Shown here: piece by piece, positions 1 through 4,750 of the stretch
How the letters are laid out: the number at the start of each line of letters is the position of its first letter
Position numbering within the stretch: the stretch's first letter is position 1
Assembly: GCA_023134875.1 (NCBI GenBank)
Contig: JAGLUH010000205.1
Location: forward strand, 1-9,159
DNA: 9,159 bases
Direction of reading: 5' to 3'
DNA from: Candidatus Zixiibacteriota bacterium
GTDB lineage: Bacteria; Zixibacteria; MSB-5A5; CAIYYT01
Notes under the pieces: generated by a model
What the model saw: only the letters and a program-made list of their open reading frames with translations
What the model was told of the DNA's origin: nothing
Database searches by the model: none
Made by a program: the position numbers and the translations under genes

Positions 1-16
1 AACCATTATGGGTCAC

Positions 17-45
17 TTGTCAATGCTTTTATGGTTTGCTAAAGC
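17..45 (+). promoter_or_regulatory. weak candidate promoter for rlmD
   Basis: A TTGTCA box (17-22) lies 17 nt before TAAAGC (40-45), a fair -35 match and a poor -10 match to a sigma-70 promoter. Transcription would begin near 52, which fits translation starting at the ATG at 71 better than at the ATG at 8. Only the hexamers are seen; the promoter role is inferred. Confidence 0.22.
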
Positions 46-70
46 GGGTTCATCAAATATCTTACCGGTG

Positions 71-1438
71 ATGGTTCCACGACTGACAGCAGGCACACTC
101 CTCACGCTGAAGATCTCCGATCTGGCGGCAACCGGCAAGTCGATCGGCAAACACGATGGTATGGTTGTGATGGCTGATGGTGGATTGCCGGGGGAAGTGA
201 TCGAGTGCGAAATAACCGGTGTAAAGCGCCGTTATGCGTTCGCCCGCATGTTGAAGGTGATTGAGACGTCACCTATGCGAGTCGAGCCGCGCTGCCGGCA
301 TTTTGCCGTATGCGGTGGCTGTAAATGGCAGGATTTGGACTATGAAAAGCAGGTCGGCTTCAAGAGAAACTTCATTGTCGAGGCTCTGAAACGTATCGGC
401 AGACTACCGGCTGTCCCTGTTGAGCCGACCGTGAAGGCGGTCGAGCCGTATTATTATCGCAACAAGATGGAGTACTCCTTTGGTGATGATGGCCAGCAAC
501 CGACAGCAGGATTACACATCAGGGGGCGTTATGATGCCATCTTCCAGCTTCAAGAATGTTTCCTGCAGTCGGAGCGATCGGTGGCAGCGTTGGCAGTCGT
601 CCGACGAACGGCGCGGCAACTGCAAATCCCCTTTTATGACTATAGAATCGGTAGGGGACAACTCCGTTTTCTGGTAGTCAGAGAGGGCAAGCGGACCGGC
701 GATTTGATGCTCAACTTGGTGACTTTTGGTGCCGCCTTCAGCGGTCACGATGAGTTATTCAAGGCTGTCAGGCGGGAAATTCCCGATCTCACCGCATTGT
801 TTCAGACTGTCAACGAGAAAAAAGCTAATGTCGCCACCGGCGATGAATTGATTCATGTTTCGGGACGGGAATACATCACGGAACAGATTGGCGACCTGAC
901 TTTTCAGGTGACGCCTTTCTCATTCATGCAAACCAACAGCGCTCAGACCGAGATTCTCTATAATGTTATCAGAGATCACGCTCAGCTTCAGGCTGATCAC
1001 CGCCTGCTCGATCTATTCTGTGGTTGCGGCACGATCGCGCTCTACCTGGCGCGCCAGGTCGGCTCGGTGCTTGGTATCGAGATCAATCCTGATGCGATCA
1101 TGATGGCGCGGACAAATGCCGAACTGAACCGGATTGCCAACGTCGATTTCGTTGCCGCGGACGTGCGCCGGGAGCTGGTTGCCCTGAAGGAAAGTGAAAG
1201 ACGATTTGATACGATTATTACCGATCCGCCGCGAGCGGGGCTGGAAGCCAAAGCAGTACGGCGGATAGCCCGGCTGGAAGCGTCACGAATCGTGGCTGTC
1301 TCCTGCAATCCCGCCACCCTGGCGCGTGACCTGGCGCTATTCGCCGAACATGGCTACCAGGTGACACGGGTCACGCCGGTTGATATGTTCCCGCAGACGG
1401 CGCATGTCGAGGCGGTGGCCACCCTGGTGCGAGAGTGA
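71..1438 (+). CDS. rlmD: 23S rRNA (uracil-5-)-methyltransferase, RlmD/RumA family
   Basis: SAM-dependent methyltransferase expected to make 5-methyluridine in 23S rRNA (U1939 in E. coli numbering) in the cytoplasm. Residues below are numbered from the in-frame ATG at 8. A TRAM RNA-binding domain covers about residues 29-85. An iron-sulfur motif follows (C96-x5-C102-x2-C105, fourth ligand C184), matching the 4Fe-4S ligands of RumA. The SAM-binding loop is DLFCGCGTIAL (335-345), DPPRAGLEAK lies at 406-415, the catalytic cysteine is C433 in SCNPATLARD, and the general-base glutamate is E467 in HVEAV. The start at 71 is preferred because the first 21 residues do not resemble the family and the TRAM domain begins just after it. 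No clear Shine-Dalgarno sequence supports any start, and the frame stays open to the left edge. Length is normal (455 aa from 71). Specificity for one uridine (RlmD) or two (RlmCD) cannot be read from the sequence. Confidence 0.93.
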   Translation: MVPRLTAGTLLTLKISDLAATGKSIGKHDGMVVMADGGLPGEVIECEITGVKRRYAFARMLKVIETSPMRVEPRCRHFAVCGGCKWQDLDYEKQVGFKRNFIVEALKRIGRLPAVPVEPTVKAVEPYYYRNKMEYSFGDDGQQPTAGLHIRGRYDAIFQLQECFLQSERSVAALAVVRRTARQLQIPFYDYRIGRGQLRFLVVREGKRTGDLMLNLVTFGAAFSGHDELFKAVRREIPDLTALFQTVNEKKANVATGDELIHVSGREYITEQIGDLTFQVTPFSFMQTNSAQTEILYNVIRDHAQLQADHRLLDLFCGCGTIALYLARQVGSVLGIEINPDAIMMARTNAELNRIANVDFVAADVRRELVALKESERRFDTIITDPPRAGLEAKAVRRIARLEASRIVAVSCNPATLARDLALFAEHGYQVTRVTPVDMFPQTAHVEAVATLVRE

Positions 1439-1501
1439 TCGAGATACAGTGCCAGTATTGGTAGGAAGCAAACAGAAACCGTGAGGACGGGAGATTAACT
1501 G

Positions 1502-3211
1502 ATGTGCAAGACTTGGTTTATTACAGTGATGTTACTGCTGGCGGTTGCGATCTTAAACCCCCTGATGGGTCAGGATACCGAAGAAGCCAAATTGCAGGCG
1601 ATAGGGGAGAAATACCGCTACCAGAGCTTCTCATTCGATCCGGTCTACGCTACGGAAATGGGGGATTACTCGCCTGAGTATATGTACTACCCCGGCTATT
1701 CGAAACGTTCACTTAAGAAACAGGCGGCGGCGCTTAAGTCGATTCAGAAACAACTGCGCAAGATTAAGCAGGAGAAACTATCGATTGACAGCAGGATTGA
1801 CTACCTGCTCCTGCAAGGAAATATCAGGACCAACCTTCTTTTTCTGGAGCGCTCGCTGCTGATCCGGGACAACCCCAAACTTTTCTCCTCGACTGCAATT
1901 AATGGAATCTATTACCTGCTGATTTCGCCCTCGCTTAGCGATAGTCTGAAACTGGAATACATTTTGTCGCGTCTCACTGATTTGCCTCGCTTCCTTACCT
2001 CCGCCCGCAAGTCCCTTAAAGCGCCACCATTGCTTTGGATTCTTCTCTCGGAAAAGGAAACGGAAACCAGCCTGGCTTTCTTTAACGAAGTCGCCACACA
2101 TTTCACTTCTCAGTTCCCGGCTCGCCAGGTGGAAATCGAAGCGGCTTTTACTGAGGTCGCCACCGCACTGGAGGGTTTCATCGACCTGCTTGATGTCCTT
2201 AAGCTGGAAGAGCACAAGTCATTTGCTTTCGGGAAGGAAAACTACAATCGGCTGCTGCGGGAGGAACACTTTCTCGATTTTGACGCCGACTCGCTGTTGC
2301 ATCTGGGGGAGATATGGCTGGAGAGGGCAATGACAAAGTATGATTCCGTCAAGGCAATTTGCGATACCTTGCCTTTAACGAACGGACCGACCTGCTTTAT
2401 TCCCCGCAGCTTTTCTCGTGCCGATATTCTTGACTACTTCCAGTGGGAGATCAATCAAAGCCGCAGTTGGGTTCAGGAATCTCACTTCGCCGCGGTTCCT
2501 CCTGATATCGGCGATTGCATTCCGGTAGAGACGCCGAAGTTTCTCCGCAATATCATCGGCGGTATCGCTTACCAGCCGCCCGGCCCCTTTGAACCGGTGC
2601 AGACCGGACTCTTTTATGTTCGACCCCTGCCTGATTCTCTCGATGAGACAAGCCGTTCCGCTTTCTTCCGTTACGCTGTCAAACGCGGCTTCAAGGGATC
2701 AACCGTGCATGAAGCCTATCCCGGCCATCATTTGCAAATTCAACTGGCCAACCGTCATTCCTCACCGATTCGCCGCCTGCAACATAATAACATGGGCATG
2801 GAAGGCTGGGCGCTCTACTGTGAGGAAACAGTGTATGAGCACGGTTTCTACGGCGATGATCCCCGCACTTATCTGGGGATTCTGGGCGGTGTGCTCTTCC
2901 GCGCAGCGCGGATTGTCGTCGATGTCAAGTTACATACCGGTCAGTTCACCTATCAGGAGGCGGTTGACTGGATGGCGGCCAAGCTGGATGCCTCGGTAGG
3001 ATTCATTGAAATTGAAGTAAGCCGTTACACCCTGAATCCGACTCAGCCGATTTCCTACCTGGTCGGCAAAAACTTGATTCTGGAAATCCACGACCTCTAT
3101 CGCTCCCGGCAGGGTGATGCTTATTCACCCCAGGCGTTTCATGATATGCTGCTTGGCAACCGTTCGATTCCGCCGGTTTTGATCTATAAGAAGCTCGCCG
3201 GCGAGATATAA
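1502..3211 (+). CDS. DUF885 family protein, probable exported zinc metallopeptidase
   Basis: A 569-residue protein of the DUF885 family, near the usual family length. The N-terminus has a short basic start, a hydrophobic stretch at about residues 5-22 and a polar DTEE segment after it, which reads as a Sec signal peptide. There is no lipobox cysteine near the cleavage region. The family signature HEAYPGHHLQI starts at H403, and EGWALY follows with E434. This H-E-x-x-P-G-H-H plus downstream Glu arrangement resembles gluzincin-type zinc ligation, so a hydrolase role in the cell envelope is inferred; no substrate can be named. A conserved C-terminal block, NPTQPISYLVGK, begins near residue 512. 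The ATG is supported by GGGAG at 1489-1493, 8 nt upstream. It lies 63 nt after rlmD on the same strand and may be cotranscribed, with no evident functional link. It converges on acpS. Confidence 0.88.
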   Translation: MCKTWFITVMLLLAVAILNPLMGQDTEEAKLQAIGEKYRYQSFSFDPVYATEMGDYSPEYMYYPGYSKRSLKKQAAALKSIQKQLRKIKQEKLSIDSRIDYLLLQGNIRTNLLFLERSLLIRDNPKLFSSTAINGIYYLLISPSLSDSLKLEYILSRLTDLPRFLTSARKSLKAPPLLWILLSEKETETSLAFFNEVATHFTSQFPARQVEIEAAFTEVATALEGFIDLLDVLKLEEHKSFAFGKENYNRLLREEHFLDFDADSLLHLGEIWLERAMTKYDSVKAICDTLPLTNGPTCFIPRSFSRADILDYFQWEINQSRSWVQESHFAAVPPDIGDCIPVETPKFLRNIIGGIAYQPPGPFEPVQTGLFYVRPLPDSLDETSRSAFFRYAVKRGFKGSTVHEAYPGHHLQIQLANRHSSPIRRLQHNNMGMEGWALYCEETVYEHGFYGDDPRTYLGILGGVLFRAARIVVDVKLHTGQFTYQEAVDWMAAKLDASVGFIEIEVSRYTLNPTQPISYLVGKNLILEIHDLYRSRQGDAYSPQAFHDMLLGNRSIPPVLIYKKLAGEI

Positions 3212-3258
3212 GAGTAGATTTGTCCGAACGGCAAGGGCTTTAACCTACATTACTGGGA

Positions 3259-3324
3259 CAGACGCGGATGTCTGCCGCCCACGAATTTACGAGGATGTCA
3301 AGCGGGCAGACCATTTGATCTACG
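3259..3324. repeat. palindromic intergenic repeat with alternative hairpins
   Basis: This convergent spacer holds two competing foldbacks. CAGAC at 3259-3263 can pair with GTCTG at 3270-3274. GTCTGCC at 3270-3276 can pair with GGCAGAC at 3305-3311 across a 28-nt loop. No T-run follows, so it is not a classical intrinsic terminator. Bases 3297-3324 match 4164-4191 at 22 of 28 positions, including a shared TTGATCTACG, which points to a dispersed repeat family. A role in ending the two convergent transcripts is possible but inferred. Confidence 0.5.
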
Positions 3325-3351
3325 AGTTGAATCCAGTATCCGTTTGTCGGG

Positions 3352-3717
3352 TTAGTGTTGATCGAGGCTCTCTGTTACTACCATTGCCACAGCCCACGTT
3401 TTCGTATGGGAAAGCGACAGATGGATTATCAGGTTGGTTTTACTGACGGTCTTCAATTGGGGCCTGCCGTTGCGGTCCACCTCCACCCAGAGATCATGCC
3501 AGCCACTAATCTCAATACCCGCCGCCGCTAAAGCCTTGTATCCCGCCTCCTTGGCGGCGAATCGCCCCGCCAGTGATATCGCCGGGTTCCGTTTGGTTAG
3601 ACAGTAGCGCGCCTCAGCCGCTGTACATATCTTGTGCAGGAACACCTCGCCCCAACGCCGATAGGCTTTTGCAATTCTTTCGATTTCGATGATGTCGATA
3701 CCGATGCCGGCTATCAT
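3352..3717 (-). CDS. acpS: holo-[acyl-carrier-protein] synthase (AcpS)
   Basis: Phosphopantetheinyl transferase that moves 4'-phosphopantetheine from coenzyme A to the active serine of apo-ACP, needed for fatty acid synthesis in the cytoplasm. The 121-residue length is normal for AcpS. Diagnostic motifs are present: GIGIDIIEIERI at the N-terminus with magnesium-ligand D8, GRFAAKEAGYKAL with E57 and K61, and the C-terminal HLSLSHT motif around residues 99-105. The start ATG (3715-3717) has a GGGAG-like sequence about 10 nt upstream. It stands alone: the upstream side is the 1-kb repeat-rich spacer and the downstream side converges with the DUF885 gene. Nothing unusual is seen in the protein itself. 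Confidence 0.95.
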   Translation of the reverse strand: MIAGIGIDIIEIERIAKAYRRWGEVFLHKICTAAEARYCLTKRNPAISLAGRFAAKEAGYKALAAAGIEISGWHDLWVEVDRNGRPQLKTVSKTNLIIHLSLSHTKTWAVAMVVTESLDQH

Positions 3718-3766
3718 TCGCTACCAGCTCCCTCTCAAGTTCGATCACTAAACAGCCGAAAGAAAA

Positions 3767-3794
3767 GATATATGAGAGGTTATCACCGTTGCAA
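3767..3794 (-). promoter_or_regulatory. candidate promoter for acpS
   Basis: Reading leftward, TTGCAA (3789-3794) is followed after 16 nt by TATATC (3767-3772). Each hexamer matches the sigma-70 consensus at four of six bases. The predicted start near 3760 would give a leader of about 43 nt. The -35 box lies inside a stem-loop (3781-3827). This is motif-based inference only. Confidence 0.28.
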
Positions 3795-3827
3795 GATGTT
3801 TGTGTTAATAAACGCTTGTTGGTGACA
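3781..3827. other. 47-nt interrupted stem-loop
   Basis: TATCACC (3781-3787) pairs with GGTGACA (3821-3827) at six of seven positions. Inside, GCAAG pairs with CTTGT (one wobble) and GTTT with AAAC, leaving an 8-nt loop. It sits between acpS and the rightward promoter at 3877, overlapping the likely acpS -35 box. It could be an operator dyad or an RNA hairpin; the sequence does not decide. Confidence 0.4.
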
Positions 3828-3876
3828 CGCTAGAGACAGGACTCAGATTGCGGGAGGTGTAAGAATACGATTTGCC

Positions 3877-3904
3877 TTGAGTTTTATCAGTAAAATGATA
3901 TACT
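3877..3904 (+). promoter_or_regulatory. candidate sigma-70-type promoter facing the hairpin region
   Basis: TTGAGT (3877-3882) and TATACT (3899-3904) are separated by 16 nt. The -10 box matches consensus at five of six bases and the -35 box at four of six. The start would be near 3911. No good coding frame lies downstream on this strand before 4675, so any transcript would consist of repeat and hairpin sequence. Confidence 0.42.
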
Positions 3905-3918
3905 ATAGATAGAGAGTT

Positions 3919-4098
3919 GGAGAGGGGATAATTGAAAAATCTCTAACAGCTCATTTTTGAAGGTTGTCCCTACAATGGTTGCGTATCCTGCCGTGACCCC
4001 TCCCGTCGGGCGGGTAGCGGGAACAATAGACCGTGGAGGCTGTAAAAACCCTTTACCGTATCGAATGAGGAGTTTTTTCAAGAGAACCACCCCTCTCC
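3919..4098. mobile_element. MITE-like element with imperfect terminal inverted repeats
   Basis: The left arm has GGAGAGGGG (3919-3927), TTGAAAAA (3932-3939), CTC (3941-3943) and CTCAT (3950-3954). The right arm, read on the other strand, has GGAGAGGGG (4098-4090), TTGAAAAA (4081-4074) and CTCCTCAT (4072-4065). The blocks keep the same order with small gaps, so two arms of about 35 nt bound a 110-nt core. The core has its own foldback around TCCCG/CGGGA (4000-4022). TT flanks both outer ends, but a two-base duplication is not convincing. No transposase is encoded. It could be a non-autonomous transposon relic or an intergenic palindromic repeat. Confidence 0.45.
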
Positions 4099-4163
4099 TT
4101 TCTTATTTCCTCACGACACGAGCCTGCCGGTATATAACCGCTCATAGGCTCTCGATAATGATA

Positions 4164-4191
4164 GTCAATCAGGCAGATTGCTTGATCTACG
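4164..4191 (+). repeat. diverged direct repeat of 3297-3324
   Basis: Aligned without gaps to 3297-3324, the two 28-nt segments agree at 22 positions, as GTCAA, then GCAGA, then TTGATCTACG, with the differences confined to two 4-nt blocks. In both places the GGCAG can pair with an upstream CTGCC (here 4124-4128). The two copies lie on either side of acpS. Confidence 0.5.
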
Positions 4192-4213
4192 GACTCTTCT
4201 TATTACTGGGTAC

Positions 4214-4569
4214 CGCACCCCTTGGGGTGCGAGTTATTTCCCACCCCAGAGGAGGCTGTCTCGAAATTCCAGAACCGTTGCTGCAAGTCCGGCAAGCGGT
4301 CACATAATTCCCCGAAGGGGAAGAATATGCAGGTTCCAGTAAAGTTGAACTCATGCAAATCGACGGGCATTCCCCGAAGGGGAAGAACTTGAATAGCCGT
4401 GGGTGTAACCCACGGTAACGAAATGCCGCCTATTACTTATTATCGGCCTTGAAAGGGCCGAATCAATCCCGTTTGTTTTGTTCAACCCCTGAAGGGGTTG
4501 ATGGTTTACTGACACCTTCGTTTCCACAGGTTTCACCTGCGGCTATTTTTGTTGATCCCCTGCGGGGAT
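4214..4569. repeat. array of short near-perfect hairpins
   Basis: Eight or more small foldbacks follow one another. CGCACCCC/GGGGTGCG lies at 4214-4231. ACCGTTGC/GCAAgCGGT, with one bulged G, lies at 4274-4300. TTCCCC/GGGGAA with loop GAA lies at 4308-4322 and again at 4370-4384. CCGTGGGT/ACCCACGG with loop GTA lies at 4397-4415. TCGGCC/GGCCGA lies at 4443-4461. TCAACCCC/GGGGTTGA with loop TGAA lies at 4482-4501. CCACAGGT/ACCTGCGG, with one mismatch, lies at 4524-4542. ATCCCC/GGGGAT lies at 4555-4569. Stem sequences differ while pairing is kept, so the structure rather than the sequence appears to be the shared property. Most loops are 2-5 nt, and centres lie about 30-65 nt apart. Confidence 0.8.
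4307..4387 (+). repeat. pair of identical 19-nt hairpin repeats
   Basis: ATTCCCCGAAGGGGAAGAA occurs at 4307-4325 and 4369-4387, exactly 62 nt apart. Each copy folds as a 6-bp stem with a GAA loop followed by GAA. The 43-nt segment between them is not repeated elsewhere in the window. Two copies are too few for a CRISPR call. Confidence 0.85.
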
Positions 4570-4632
4570 AATCATCCGCACCATCAGGAATCCTTTGTAG
4601 AGAAGAGGCAGACACAGAAGGTCCCCAAAGCC

Positions 4633-4675
4633 GTGTCATTGTCCGGCGGCTGCCTAACTCGCAACGACACTTTTT
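4633..4675 (+). terminator. rho-independent-terminator-like hairpin
   Basis: GTGTCATTG (4633-4641) pairs with CAACGACAC (4662-4670) with one A-C mismatch. The 20-nt loop can itself form a small GGC/GCC stem. TTTTT (4671-4675) follows immediately on the + strand. It faces away from the nrdJ transcript, so it would end a rightward transcript coming from the hairpin array. A long loop and short T-run make it a moderate candidate. Confidence 0.4.
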
Positions 4676-4750
4676 GAGGTTTTGAAACAGTCTCCAGAGG
4701 GGTGGGGTACCCGTTCCCGATCCCCTTCCACGCAACCTACGCCAGAGGGT

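Larger units (their letters stand above)
4240..4707. repeat. inverted pair of related sequences flanking the hairpin array
   Basis: The left arm starts CCCACCCC (4240-4247), then three bases, then GGAGGCTGTCTCGAAA (4251-4266). The right arm, read on the other strand from 4706, has CCCACCCC, three bases, then GGAGACTGTTTCAAAA. Over 30 nt they agree at about 21 positions. In each arm the next feature inward is a hairpin containing CGTTGC. This could be a composite element of 468 nt with degenerate inverted ends, or two independent insertions of one repeat family in opposite orientation. Confidence 0.45.
3718..4750. other. 1-kb spacer without credible protein genes, rich in repeats
   Basis: The short open frames here lack ribosome binding sites and run through hairpins, so none is annotated. 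From left to right the stretch holds an acpS promoter candidate, a stem-loop, a rightward promoter candidate, an inverted-repeat-bounded element (3919-4098), a diverged copy of the 3297 repeat (4164-4191), a hairpin array (4214-4569), and a terminator-like hairpin (4633-4675). GGAGGCTGT occurs at 4035-4043 and 4251-4259, with an inverted variant at 4687-4695, so pieces of one repeat family recur. No tRNA T-loop and no regularly spaced CRISPR-type repeat was seen. Confidence 0.75.

Noticed and set aside
3212..3351. intrinsic terminator between the DUF885 gene and acpS
   Set aside because: The hairpins there have no following T-run on either strand.
3887..4090. 67-codon frame on the - strand across the inverted-repeat element
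   Set aside because: It is explained by repeat sequence, has no recognisable domain, and overlaps the + strand frame in the same repeat.
3957..4307. 116-codon open frame on the + strand within the spacer, starting at TTG
   Set aside because: No ribosome binding site precedes it. It runs through the inverted-repeat element and into the hairpin array, and its residues look like translated repeats rather than a protein family.
4307..4569. CRISPR array or integron attC array
   Set aside because: Only one hairpin is repeated exactly, and only twice. Spacing is irregular, stems differ in sequence, and no Cas or integrase gene is in the window.
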